A stretch of 64,000 nt of DNA from contig NZ_VDFW01000022.1 in the NCBI RefSeq assembly GCF_006152065.1, forward strand, positions 52,762 through 116,761. The letters are read 5' to 3'. Of the stretch, positions 8,689 to 17,010 are shown piece by piece. The translations under genes and the position numbers were made by a program. This DNA comes from Amycolatopsis alkalitolerans. Its GTDB lineage: Bacteria > Actinomycetota > Actinomycetes > Mycobacteriales > Pseudonocardiaceae. Under the pieces are notes generated by a model that was not told where the DNA came from, did no database searches, and saw only the letters and a program-made list of their open reading frames with translations. The number at the start of each line of letters is the position of its first letter. The first letter of the stretch is position 1.

Positions 8689-9542
8689 GACAGCCGTCCC
8701 GACAGCGCGCGCGCCGCCACTCCCAGCTTTTCCCGGCCGGACAGCGAAAGCCGGCGATCGAACACGAGGGAGGGCTGGTCGTTGATGCGTTCCAGCAGCT
8801 GCCGGTAGATCCCCGCCATGGCGAGGCACGAGGCCTTGCTGCGCCATTCGAGCAAGGGCGCCAGGCGCAGCCCGTCGGCGTACCACTCGCGGGCGCGCGC
8901 GGCGCTGTGCCGGACGAGCGCGGTCAGGCCGCCCTCGGTGTCTTTCAGGCGGCCCTGCTCGTCGAGTTCCAGCTCCACCCCGAAGGCGTCGAGATCGGAC
9001 TGCGGCAGGTAGGTCCGGCCGTTCATCAGGTCCTCGCGGATGTCGCGCAGGATGTTGGTCTGCTGCAAGGCGATGCCGAGCGCGTCGGCGTAGCGCGAAG
9101 CGTCCGGATGCGGCTTGCTCCCGAACACGCCGAGGCACAACCGCCCGATGGACCCGGCCACGCAGCGGCAGTAGGTGGTCAGGTCCTCGAAGGTCGCGTA
9201 CCGGCGGCCCTCGATGTCCATCCACACACCGTCGAGCAGCTCGTCGAACGCGCCCAGCGGGATCGGGAAGTGCTTCGCCGCGTCCGCGACCGCGATCAGC
9301 ACGGGGTCGGTGGCGGTGTCCAGCTCGGCCAGCGATTTGCGGACGTCCTCGAGCCGGACGGCCTTCTCCTCGATCGGCAGGTCCCCGTCGCCGATGTCGT
9401 CGACGCGGCGAGCCAGGGCATAGACCGCGCACAGCGCCACGCGCCGGCGGGACGTGAGCAGCCGGATGCCGTAGTAGAAGTTGCGGGCCTCGGTCCTGGT
9501 GATCTGCTCGCACGCGGCATACGCGGCTTCGATTTCGGTCAA
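8685..9542 (-). CDS. hpnD: Presqualene diphosphate synthase HpnD
   Basis: The 285-residue protein is a squalene/phytoene synthase family member. It has the first aspartate motif DDIGD (48-52) and the second in LRDIREDLMNGRTYLP (165-180). It couples two farnesyl diphosphates to presqualene diphosphate, which HpnC and HpnE turn into squalene. The start ATG overlaps the hpnC stop (ATGA). Family length is normal. The HpnD assignment over plain squalene synthase rests on the paired hpnC-hpnD-hpnE order. Confidence 0.94.
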   Translation of the reverse strand: MTEIEAAYAACEQITRTEARNFYYGIRLLTSRRRVALCAVYALARRVDDIGDGDLPIEEKAVRLEDVRKSLAELDTATDPVLIAVADAAKHFPIPLGAFDELLDGVWMDIEGRRYATFEDLTTYCRCVAGSIGRLCLGVFGSKPHPDASRYADALGIALQQTNILRDIREDLMNGRTYLPQSDLDAFGVELELDEQGRLKDTEGGLTALVRHSAARAREWYADGLRLAPLLEWRSKASCLAMAGIYRQLLERINDQPSLVFDRRLSLSGREKLGVAARALSGRLS

Positions 9543-10414
9543 GGGCGGCCTCCCCGCAGCAGCTTCGACAGATGGACCAGCACGTCCCGCTTGCGCGGCC
9601 GCGGCGTGCCCGAGAGCACGTCCCAGTCCGCGCGGCGGAGCGCGTCGACGGTCGCCAGGCCACCGGCGACGTACCCCGCGATGGCCAGGCGCGCCCAGCC
9701 TTTCAGCAGCCCTACGAGCGCCGCACCTTCGGTCAGCTGATCGAGTGCTTCGGCGGCCTGCGCGGCGACCACCCGGCGCACCGCGGCGTTGGCGCGGGGC
9801 GCGTCCAGATCGGCCTCGCGCACCCCGAACTCGCCGAGATCGGACTGCGGCAGGTAGATCCGGCCTGCTCGCTTGTCCTCGGCGACGTCCTGGCAGTGCT
9901 CGATGAGCTGGAGCGCGGTGCAGACCAGGTCGGACAGGCGCTGCGCCTCGGCCGAGCGGACCCCGAAGATGCGCAGCACGATCCGGCCGACCGGATCCGC
10001 CGACAGCGTGCAGTACCGCGCCAGGTCGGCCTGGGTGGCGTAGCGGGTGACCTCCTGGTCCTGGAGGTTGGCGCGGACGAGCCGGTCGAACGGTTCCTTG
10101 TCCAGACCGCGCGCGCGGATGGTCGGAACCAGGCGGCGCAGGACGGGGTGCGCGGGCTCACCCGCCCACGCCCGCGAAAGGTCCTCACGAAAACTCCGCA
10201 ACGCGGCGGTGCGGTCTCCTTCGAACTCGTCGCCGAGGTCGTCGATCACGCGCGCGACGTCGTACAGCGCGCCGAGATCGCGCCGGAGCGCACGCGGAAG
10301 TATCCGGAGCGCTACCGGGAAGTTCTCAGTGTGTTTCTTCTCCGCGAGCAGAGCGTCATCGTCCGTCAGCACAGGGGCGCCGACCGTGTCGGAACCTGTC
10401 GGTGCTGTGTTCAT
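9539..10414 (-). CDS. hpnC: Hydroxysqualene synthase HpnC
   Basis: HpnC converts presqualene diphosphate to hydroxysqualene. The protein is about 291 residues from the ATG at 10412-10414. Motifs are VIDDLGDE near 57-63 and EHCQDVAEDKRAGRIYLP in the second aspartate site. An alternative ATG five codons upstream (10427-10429) cannot be excluded; neither has a strong Shine-Dalgarno. It is the first gene of the operon and faces the PucR-type gene across about 120-135 bp, which should hold the operon promoter. Confidence 0.92.
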   Translation of the reverse strand: MNTAPTGSDTVGAPVLTDDDALLAEKKHTENFPVALRILPRALRRDLGALYDVARVIDDLGDEFEGDRTAALRSFREDLSRAWAGEPAHPVLRRLVPTIRARGLDKEPFDRLVRANLQDQEVTRYATQADLARYCTLSADPVGRIVLRIFGVRSAEAQRLSDLVCTALQLIEHCQDVAEDKRAGRIYLPQSDLGEFGVREADLDAPRANAAVRRVVAAQAAEALDQLTEGAALVGLLKGWARLAIAGYVAGGLATVDALRRADWDVLSGTPRPRKRDVLVHLSKLLRGGRP

Positions 10415-10550
10415 CGGCCCATAATCCATCCAAGGGGGACCGGCCTTCTTCGCACGAGAAACAAATTCGGGCGCGGCCGGGTTATCACGAGCGGACAGTG
10501 TTACCCCGATCGAAGGACGGCCTACGACATAAGGGTGGTGGAGGTATCCC
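10415..10550. promoter_or_regulatory. Divergent promoter region, hopanoid operon / PucR regulator
   Basis: The gap is relatively AT-rich for this genome. It holds an imperfect inverted pair GGTTATCAC (10480-10488) and GTGTTACC (10498-10505), a plausible operator. GGAGGT at 10538-10543 is the ribosome site of the PucR gene. No clear sigma-70 -35/-10 pair stands out. Confidence 0.4.
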
Positions 10551-11765
10551 GTGGAAGGTGGCAGAAGAGCGGATCCAGCGGAGTCGAAGCTGGAGGAACT
10601 CGCCGCCGCGACCGCCGAGCGGCTCCCCCGGATGCTCGACGACGTCACGCGGCTGCTCGGCCACGACTGGCCGGACTACGCCGACTTCATGGTGACCGAA
10701 CGGGACGAGGTGCTCGTCTCGGCCAACATGTTCCTGCACCGCCTGATGAAGATGGCGAAATGGGACATCAGCGAGCTGCCCGGGGTGTCCGACCAGCCGC
10801 CCGAGCATCTGGGCGAGCAGCCGCTGTTCGAGGAGATCGGCCGTGCCCAGTGGCAGCAGGGCCGGGACCTGACGAGCCTGCTGTCCGCCTACCAGATCGG
10901 CGCGCGCGTCGCCTGGCATCACGTGGCCGAGGCGGCGCTCGAGGTCGGCGTCCCCTCCGACGTGTTCGCCTCCCTCGCGGAAGCGGTCTTCATCTTCGTC
11001 GACCAGCTTTCCTCCGCCTCCGCCCGCGGGTACGTGCTCGAACAGTCCGAGGCCGCGGCGGCGCGGGAACGCCTGCGTGACGAGCTGGGGAACATGCTGC
11101 TGTCCGACCGGTCCGACTCCGGCGCCATCCGGGCCGCCGCGGCCCGCGTCGACTGGCCGGTGCCGCGCGAGGCCGCGGTGGTCCTGGTCGAGCCCGACAA
11201 TCCGGTGGGTGCCGCGCTGCTGGCCCGGCTCGACCACTCGTGCCTGCACGTGCGGCGCCAGCGCATGGTGTGCGCGATCGTGCCCGACCCCGTCGGCCCC
11301 CAGCGCCGCGAACGGCTGACGACCGCCTTGCGTGGCGCGGGCGCGGTGGTCGGGCACGCGGTGCCGCTGGAGAACCTGCCGGCGAGCATGCGGGTCGCCG
11401 AGGTGGCCGCGCAGCTGCGGCGCACTCAGGTGCTCATCGAAGACCCGGTCTTCGTCGACGAGCACCTGGACTCGATCATCGTGCACCGCGACGCGAGGCT
11501 GCTTGACGCCTTCCGCGCGCAGTGCCTCGCCCCGCTCGACGACCTGGGCCCGGTCACGCGCCAGCGGCTGTGCGAGACGCTGGCCTCGTGGCTGCGGCAT
11601 CTCGGTGACCGGCGGGCGGTGGCCGAGGAGCTGCACATCCACCCGCAGACCGTCCGGTACCGGCTCAGCCAGCTGCGCGAGCTGTTCGGCGAGAGCCTCG
11701 ACGACCCGGACAACCGGCGTCGCCTGACACTCGCGCTGGCCTGGGGCCTGCCCGAGTCCCCTTAG
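10551..11765 (+). CDS. PucR-family helix-turn-helix transcriptional regulator
   Basis: The 404-residue protein ends in the PucR-type C-terminal HTH, with RAVAEELHIHPQTVRYRLSQ around 355-375. The N-terminal half is helical and of the RsbT co-antagonist-like/unknown sensor kind seen in many actinobacterial members. The GTG start follows GGAGGT by seven bases. In M. tuberculosis a regulator of this family (Rv1453) also lies next to qor. Divergence from hpnC makes it a candidate regulator of the hopanoid operon, but this is inference from position only. Confidence 0.88.
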   Translation: MEGGRRADPAESKLEELAAATAERLPRMLDDVTRLLGHDWPDYADFMVTERDEVLVSANMFLHRLMKMAKWDISELPGVSDQPPEHLGEQPLFEEIGRAQWQQGRDLTSLLSAYQIGARVAWHHVAEAALEVGVPSDVFASLAEAVFIFVDQLSSASARGYVLEQSEAAAARERLRDELGNMLLSDRSDSGAIRAAAARVDWPVPREAAVVLVEPDNPVGAALLARLDHSCLHVRRQRMVCAIVPDPVGPQRRERLTTALRGAGAVVGHAVPLENLPASMRVAEVAAQLRRTQVLIEDPVFVDEHLDSIIVHRDARLLDAFRAQCLAPLDDLGPVTRQRLCETLASWLRHLGDRRAVAEELHIHPQTVRYRLSQLRELFGESLDDPDNRRRLTLALAWGLPESP

Positions 11766-13756
11766 GCGAGTTCGTCGAGGATCTTCCTGAACTCCTTGAG
11801 GAACAGCTCGGCGTTGTCGACGAAGGCGGGGTCGGTGGCGACGCTCATGGAGAAGCATCCGTACCAGCCGAGCACCCCGACCACGAACGGCGTGCCCGGG
11901 GCGATCGGGATGATCGGGAACGCGGTGATCAGCGGGAAGTCGGCGAACGTGACCTGCCACGACGCGCCCGGCATGTTCGACACGGTGCCGTTGAAGAACC
12001 GCCCGCCGTAGACCGTGCGCGCGAACCACGCGTGGAACCACGGCGGCATCAGGTTCGCGACGGTGTGCTGCACGAACCGGGACGCGATCGCCCTGGTGCC
12101 GGTGCGCAGCCGGGTGCTCGCCTTGGCGATCGCCGCGAGCCGGTCCGCCTCGGTCATCTCCCCCGTCGGGACCTCGACCATGACCGCGGCGGTCACGTTC
12201 CCGGCCATGCCCGCCCGCGGTTCGGCCGCCATCAGCGGCACCGAGACCAGCATCTTCTCCGGCAGCCGTTCCTTCGCCACCCGGCGGAACGCGGCGGTGC
12301 TCGCCGACAGCAGGACGTCGGTGACGCGCACGCCGCGGCGGCGGGCCAGCTCCCGCACCCAGTCCAGGTCGACTTTGAGCGTGCCGAACTCGCGGGCCGA
12401 GGAGTTCGAGACCGCCAGCCGCGCCTGCGGGCGCGAATCGGTGGCCAGCTGCGCGATCCCCACGATCCCGCCGGCGAGCTGCTTGAGCCGGCCCGGCCGC
12501 CGCACCTCCCCGAGCGCCGAGGTGAGGTCCGGCGAGTCGAACAGGTCGAGCATGAGGTTCATCATGCCGATCCCGTCGGTGACCGAATGGTGCGCGAGCG
12601 ACGCGACCGCGGCGACGTTCTCCTCGATGCCGGTGACCACGCAGAACCGCCACAGCGGCCGGTCCCGCGGCAGCTGCTGCCCGGCGAGCTCGGCGACCAG
12701 CCGGTGCAGCGCGCCCATCCCGCCCGGCCTGCCGTCGCGGGACAGGTCGAACACCGGCACGTGCCAGTCCCAGTCGATATCGGTGGTCTCGGTCCAGCGC
12801 CACGGCCGCCATCGGGTCCGCGGACCGAGCTGTTTGCGGAACTCGGGCCGCCCGGCGAGTTTCGCGCTGATGGTCGCCCTGGCCAGCTCATGCGTCGGCG
12901 CGGTGCCGGCGCGCGAGGTGTCCAGCATGATCAGGCCACCGACGTGCTGCGGCGCCTCGGGGGTTTCCACGTGCAGGAAGAATGCGTCCGATGCGGGGAT
13001 GCGGTCCGGGTTTCGTCTCGCCACGTCAGCGATCATGACACTCCCGGCCACCACGAGGACAGCGCCCGCCGCGTCGAGCCAGTAGTGGTTGCCGGTCGCG
13101 AGGATCACCGCGAGGGTCACCAGCACGTGCACCGCGCTGAGCCCCTGCACCGCCGCCCGGCCCGAGATCCGCGCCAGCATCACCGAAACCCACAGTGCCC
13201 AGCCGACGTGCAGCGAGGGCATCGCGGCCAGCTGGTTGGCGTTCTCCACCAGCGGCGAGCCCCAGGATCCGACGGTGTGCCCGAGCCGCACCGTGTCGAC
13301 GAACCCCGCTCCTTCGAGCATTCGCGGTGGCGCCACCGGGTAGAGCCAGAAGCACAGCAACGCCAGCAGGTTGAGCCAGGCGAACGAGGTGCGCACCCGC
13401 CGGTAGTCGTCCGGATGGCGCAGGTAGACCCAGACGAGCAGGATCAGCGCGCTGGCGATGTAGGTGACCGCGTACTCGTAGTTCGCGAGCGTCCGCAGCC
13501 ACCCCTGCCCGGCCAGCCAATGGTTCATCGGCAGTTCGAAGTCCAGGTGCAGGGCCTGTTCGAACCGCAGGAGCTGATCCCCGCTCGCCAGCGCGCGCAG
13601 CTCGCGCGAGGGCAGCGGCTTCGCCTCGATCACGAGGTAGACGGCGAACAGGGCCAGCCCGGCGAGCAGCTCCCCCCACCATCGCGGTCGCGCACTGGTT
13701 CCCGCATGGTGCCGCACCGTTAACACGGAGTTGGTTGACGACCCGGCTGTGAGCAC
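11762..13756 (-). CDS. Fusion: PAP2-type membrane phosphatase + wax ester synthase/diacylglycerol acyltransferase
   Basis: The 664-residue protein has two parts. Residues about 25-245 form a multi-span membrane domain with PAP2-superfamily signatures MPSLHVGW (179-186) and GNHYWLDAAG (222-231). Residues about 250-664 are a WS/DGAT domain opening with DRIPASDAFFLHVE and carrying the acyltransferase motif HHSVTDG (389-395). PAP2 enzymes dephosphorylate lipid phosphates such as phosphatidic acid to diacylglycerol, which DGAT domains acylate to triacylglycerol. The N-terminal domain could instead be a transferase of the inositol-phosphotransferase subgroup. The start is uncertain: GTG codons at 13756, 13726 and 13717 are all possible. 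Confidence 0.88.
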   Translation of the reverse strand: MLTAGSSTNSVLTVRHHAGTSARPRWWGELLAGLALFAVYLVIEAKPLPSRELRALASGDQLLRFEQALHLDFELPMNHWLAGQGWLRTLANYEYAVTYIASALILLVWVYLRHPDDYRRVRTSFAWLNLLALLCFWLYPVAPPRMLEGAGFVDTVRLGHTVGSWGSPLVENANQLAAMPSLHVGWALWVSVMLARISGRAAVQGLSAVHVLVTLAVILATGNHYWLDAAGAVLVVAGSVMIADVARRNPDRIPASDAFFLHVETPEAPQHVGGLIMLDTSRAGTAPTHELARATISAKLAGRPEFRKQLGPRTRWRPWRWTETTDIDWDWHVPVFDLSRDGRPGGMGALHRLVAELAGQQLPRDRPLWRFCVVTGIEENVAAVASLAHHSVTDGIGMMNLMLDLFDSPDLTSALGEVRRPGRLKQLAGGIVGIAQLATDSRPQARLAVSNSSAREFGTLKVDLDWVRELARRRGVRVTDVLLSASTAAFRRVAKERLPEKMLVSVPLMAAEPRAGMAGNVTAAVMVEVPTGEMTEADRLAAIAKASTRLRTGTRAIASRFVQHTVANLMPPWFHAWFARTVYGGRFFNGTVSNMPGASWQVTFADFPLITAFPIIPIAPGTPFVVGVLGWYGCFSMSVATDPAFVDNAELFLKEFRKILDELA

Positions 13757-13794
13757 AATCCGGATATAGCACGAAAACGGGCGCGGGCGCTGCC

Positions 13795-14505
13795 TCAGGC
13801 AGCGGGGACGGCCACCGCCTCAGCCGGCTTGCGCCAGCGCATGCGCAGGGTGAGGCCCGGTACGCGGCTCAGCTTGCGCCAGCCGTAGCCCGCGCAGATC
13901 GCGATCGTGAGTGCGGTCAGCAAACCACTGAGCAGGCCCCGCGACAGCAAACCGGCCTCGACACCCCAGTGCAGGAAGCCGATGGTCATCGCGGCGTCGA
14001 TCAGCCGGGACCCGCCCCACATCAGGGCGACCTCGACGAACACGCGGTTGACCGTGCGGTGCGCGAACAGTTCGGCGGGCAGTCGCACGAAGTCACGGGC
14101 CAGCCGGGCGGTGATGGGCTTGCCGAGCGCGGCACTGCCCACGAAGATCAGGAACATCAGCACCGACCCGAGCACCGGCTGCAGCACGTACACCACCGCG
14201 CTCGACGTGATGAGCGCGACCGAGGCGCGGCCGATCAGCATCGCCGTGGACAGCAGCAGCGTGCGCGGCAGGTCGCGGCGCATCATCCGGCGGGCGCCGA
14301 GCACGAACACCGCCCAGCCGAGCACCGCGGCGAGGCCGGGTACCAGCCCGGCGAAGTGGAGCAGGAGCGCCAGCAGGACGCTCGGGATGACGACGGTTTC
14401 CAGAGCGATGACCAGGGCATGGCCGAGTGTTCCCCGCAAATGGGGGATCTCGATCACCAGATGGCGCTCCGGGTGGGCATTGACATGCTGCACTTCGTGG
14501 TTCAC
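13795..14505 (-). CDS. VC0807-family-like polytopic membrane protein
   Basis: The 236-residue protein has about six hydrophobic segments and a conserved-looking middle, VVYVLQPVLGSVLMFLIF then LGKPITARLARDFVRLP, which resembles the VC0807 family of unknown function. The GTG at 14503-14505 overlaps the stop of the upstream transporter as GTGA. A second GTG at 14493, better placed after AGGAG, is an alternative start. Tight coupling suggests it works with the DMT transporter. Substrate and role are not known. Confidence 0.65.
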   Translation of the reverse strand: MNHEVQHVNAHPERHLVIEIPHLRGTLGHALVIALETVVIPSVLLALLLHFAGLVPGLAAVLGWAVFVLGARRMMRRDLPRTLLLSTAMLIGRASVALITSSAVVYVLQPVLGSVLMFLIFVGSAALGKPITARLARDFVRLPAELFAHRTVNRVFVEVALMWGGSRLIDAAMTIGFLHWGVEAGLLSRGLLSGLLTALTIAICAGYGWRKLSRVPGLTLRMRWRKPAEAVAVPAA

Positions 14506-15479
14506 TCCTGGGCACAAGTGTCCGGCGGTTGGGCAGGCGCCGCAACTTTGCCGGGCACCGTACTCATTCCAGGGTAAACGCCGTGTGTCGCCGTGCGGGT
14601 CGTTTCCCGTTGGACGGTAGGCGAATGCGCCAGGCCGAAAACCCCGGCCACGAGCAGCACCGCCGCACCGGCCGCGGCCGCGAGCGGACCCGGTTCCGTG
14701 GACAGCACGGCGTTGAACGCGAGCATGCCCAGGACATAGCTGACGGCCGGATTGACGATGGACATGACCGCGATGGCCGCGGAGAGCGAGCCGGAACCGT
14801 ACGCCTGCTGTCCCAGGAGCAGGCCGGTCAGGGTGGACAGGGCGAGCACGTACCCCGGCCAGTCGAGAGCGGTGGTGAGCACGCCGTGGTTGAGCAGATC
14901 GTCGGCGGTGAGCTTCATCAGCGCGGCGCTGATGGCGTAGCAGACCCCGGCACCGGTGGCGATGAGCGCGCTGTGCATCAGCGGCCCGCGCCCCTGGGCG
15001 AGTTGCACGAGCGTCACGACGGCCACCGCGGCGACCATGACCGCCACGATCAGCCTGCCCCGCTCCGGCGAGCCGTCCAGCGGGGCGGCGCCCTCGACCG
15101 CGAGAAAGCACGCGACACCACCGGTGACGGCGAGTGCGGCGAACCAGTCACGCACGGACGGCCACTGGCGGATGATCGCCGACGCCATCGGAAGAGCGAA
15201 CAGCAACTCGGTGACCAGCAACGGCTGCACGAGCGCGATCGAGCCGAAGTGCAGCGCCGCGGCCTGGCTCACGAAGCCGAGCAGGTTGGTGAGCCAGCCG
15301 AGGATCCAGATCCGCTGGCGCAGAAGCCGCCGGATCAGCCACAGGATGGGTACGCGGTGCCGGTTGGCCCGGTGTTCGGTGTCGGCGTCGGCCACCTTGA
15401 GCACCGCGCTCCGCTGCAGGGCCGCGGAGGCGGCGAATAGAAAGGCGGCGATGAAACCGAGCAGAACCGGGATCAACAC
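14502..15479 (-). CDS. DMT-superfamily (EamA/NIPA-like) membrane transporter
   Basis: The 325-residue protein has nine to ten predicted membrane helices with an internal two-fold pattern (FGSIALVQPLLVTELLFALP in the first half, MSIVNPAVSYVLGMLAF in the second) typical of drug/metabolite transporters. The GTG at 15477-15479 starts with MLIPVLLGFIAAFLFAASAA, a first membrane helix. The soluble C-terminal tail of about 45 residues is poorly conserved in character. Substrate unknown. It is followed by a coupled VC0807-like membrane protein. Confidence 0.8.
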   Translation of the reverse strand: MLIPVLLGFIAAFLFAASAALQRSAVLKVADADTEHRANRHRVPILWLIRRLLRQRIWILGWLTNLLGFVSQAAALHFGSIALVQPLLVTELLFALPMASAIIRQWPSVRDWFAALAVTGGVACFLAVEGAAPLDGSPERGRLIVAVMVAAVAVVTLVQLAQGRGPLMHSALIATGAGVCYAISAALMKLTADDLLNHGVLTTALDWPGYVLALSTLTGLLLGQQAYGSGSLSAAIAVMSIVNPAVSYVLGMLAFNAVLSTEPGPLAAAAGAAVLLVAGVFGLAHSPTVQRETTRTATHGVYPGMSTVPGKVAAPAQPPDTCAQE

Positions 15480-15521
15480 ATCGAGTTGCAGCGCTCCCCA
15501 GGACGAAAAGATTCCGGCATC

Positions 15522-16283
15522 TCAGCCGGAACCGCCGAATCGGGTCGCCATCCAACGGTACACGCCGGGCGCCACGCCCCGCACCACCACAGGCAGCCGC
15601 AGCCAGCGTGGAACGTACTGATCAGCGCGGTCTTCCCGGACCGCGCGCACCACCGCGTCCGCGACCCGGCCGGCCGGAACGGGTTTCGGTGAATTGCGTT
15701 CGTAAGGCCGTCCGCGGCGGGCGAAGAATTCGGTGTCCACCACCCCCGGCACGACGACGCCGATTTTCACGGCGGTGCCGGCGAGCTCGAATCGGAGACT
15801 TTCCGCGAACGCGTCCAGTCCGGCTTTCACTGACGAGTAGACCGATTCGCCCGCCACCGCCGTCCGCCCCGCGATGGAAGTGACGAAGACCACATGCGCC
15901 GCGGGGCGGCTGCGCAACGCCGGCAGCAGCGCCCGGGTGAGTTCGATGGGGGCGGTCAGGTTCACCTCGATCACGCGCCGCACGTCGTGGGCCGCCATGT
16001 CCTCGAACGGTCCGGCCCAGCCGATGCCCGCGTTGTTGACCAGGACGTCCACCTCGCCGAACCGCGCGCGGATCTCCCGTGCCAGCTCCGGGATCGCCGC
16101 AGTGTCGGCCAGGTCGCCGGTCACGACCTCGCCGCCGGTGCGCTCGGCGAGCGCGGCGAGCCGCCCGGTGTCCCGGCCGTGCAGGACGAGCCGGGCGCCG
16201 GCCTCGTGCAGGGCGAGCGCGGTGGCGGCGCCGATCCCGGACGACGCGCCCGTCACCACCGCCACCGCCCCCCGCGGCTCCAT
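15522..16283 (-). CDS. Short-chain dehydrogenase/reductase
   Basis: A classical SDR of 253 residues. It has the cofactor site TGASSGIG (11-18), NNAG near 87-90, the catalytic Tyr-Lys in YSSVK (about 148-152), and PGVVDTEFF after strand 6. The acidic or basic residue set after the first strand (HGRDTGR) suggests NADP(H). A C-terminal extension of about 30 residues with a hydrophobic stretch may touch the membrane, as in the DltE-like subgroup. Starts three bases after the FKBP lipoprotein stop on the same strand. Substrate unknown. Confidence 0.85.
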   Translation of the reverse strand: MEPRGAVAVVTGASSGIGAATALALHEAGARLVLHGRDTGRLAALAERTGGEVVTGDLADTAAIPELAREIRARFGEVDVLVNNAGIGWAGPFEDMAAHDVRRVIEVNLTAPIELTRALLPALRSRPAAHVVFVTSIAGRTAVAGESVYSSVKAGLDAFAESLRFELAGTAVKIGVVVPGVVDTEFFARRGRPYERNSPKPVPAGRVADAVVRAVREDRADQYVPRWLRLPVVVRGVAPGVYRWMATRFGGSG

Positions 16284-16285
16284 GA

Positions 16286-16978
16286 TCAGCCGGTGACCTG
16301 GTCCGCGTCGACGACGAACACGAGCGTCTCGCCTGGCTTGATCGACTGGTTGCCGGCTGCGCCGTATCCCTTGTCCGGCGGGACGATCAGCAGCCGGCGG
16401 CCACCCTGCCGGATACCGACGAGGCCCTCGTCCCAGCCCTGGATGACGCTGCCGGTGCCCAGCGTCAGCGGGAACCCGCCGCCGGCGCCGAACGAGTTCT
16501 GCTGGTCCACCTTGTCCGACCAGGTGTAGAGGTCGTAGTTGACCACCAGCTTGCTGCCGTCCTTGGCGGCCGCGCCCCTGCCCGGCTCCAGGTCCTTGAC
16601 CAGCAGCGTGGACGGCGCGGAGCAGGTGTCCGGGATCGTGACGGTCGGCTTGGCGCCGAACGCGCCGGTGACCTTCACGTCGTCCGCCGTGCAGGGCTTG
16701 AGCTGCGTCCCCGACGTCGGCGCCGCGGCGGCCGACGGGGTGACGCCCGCCGGGTTGGGGGCGGGATAGGTCGGCCCGCCACCGGGCGGGTAGGACGACG
16801 GCTCCTCGCCGGTGGAACAGGCCGCGAGGCTGAGCGCGGCGGCCACCCCGAGCACGATGATGCCAGCTTTACCAATCCGACCGAAAGCAGGCCGACCCTG
16901 ATCAACGGGAAGTCGACCTACGCGAGTCGGATCGCCGTGGCTGCCGGTCGGATTGGTATCGATCGACACAGTACGCAT
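16286..16978 (-). CDS. FKBP-type peptidyl-prolyl isomerase, lipoprotein
   Basis: The protein is 230 residues from the ATG at 16976-16978, which has AAGG at suitable spacing. It has a lipoprotein signal ending LSLAAC with the lipidated Cys near 54, a Pro-rich linker, then an FKBP domain (VVNYDLYTW, VIQGWDEGLVGIRQGGRRLL, PDKGYG). It would fold proteins outside the membrane. The n-region before the hydrophobic core is unusually long, about 37 residues, and contains no later start codon before the core. A 13-bp inverted repeat lies in this 5' coding segment. Confidence 0.88.
   Translation of the reverse strand: MRTVSIDTNPTGSHGDPTRVGRLPVDQGRPAFGRIGKAGIIVLGVAAALSLAACSTGEEPSSYPPGGGPTYPAPNPAGVTPSAAAAPTSGTQLKPCTADDVKVTGAFGAKPTVTIPDTCSAPSTLLVKDLEPGRGAAAKDGSKLVVNYDLYTWSDKVDQQNSFGAGGGFPLTLGTGSVIQGWDEGLVGIRQGGRRLLIVPPDKGYGAAGNQSIKPGETLVFVVDADQVTG
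16871..16957. repeat. 13-bp perfect inverted repeat inside the FKBP leader
   Basis: ACCAATCCGACCG (16871-16883) and its exact reverse complement CGGTCGGATTGGT (16945-16957) flank 61 bp within the first 40 codons of the FKBP lipoprotein gene. The repeat could fold the mRNA leader or be a trace of a small insertion. Confidence 0.8.
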
Positions 16979-17010
16979 GGCGCACACCTTATCCGGGGCC
17001 TGACCAGTCC

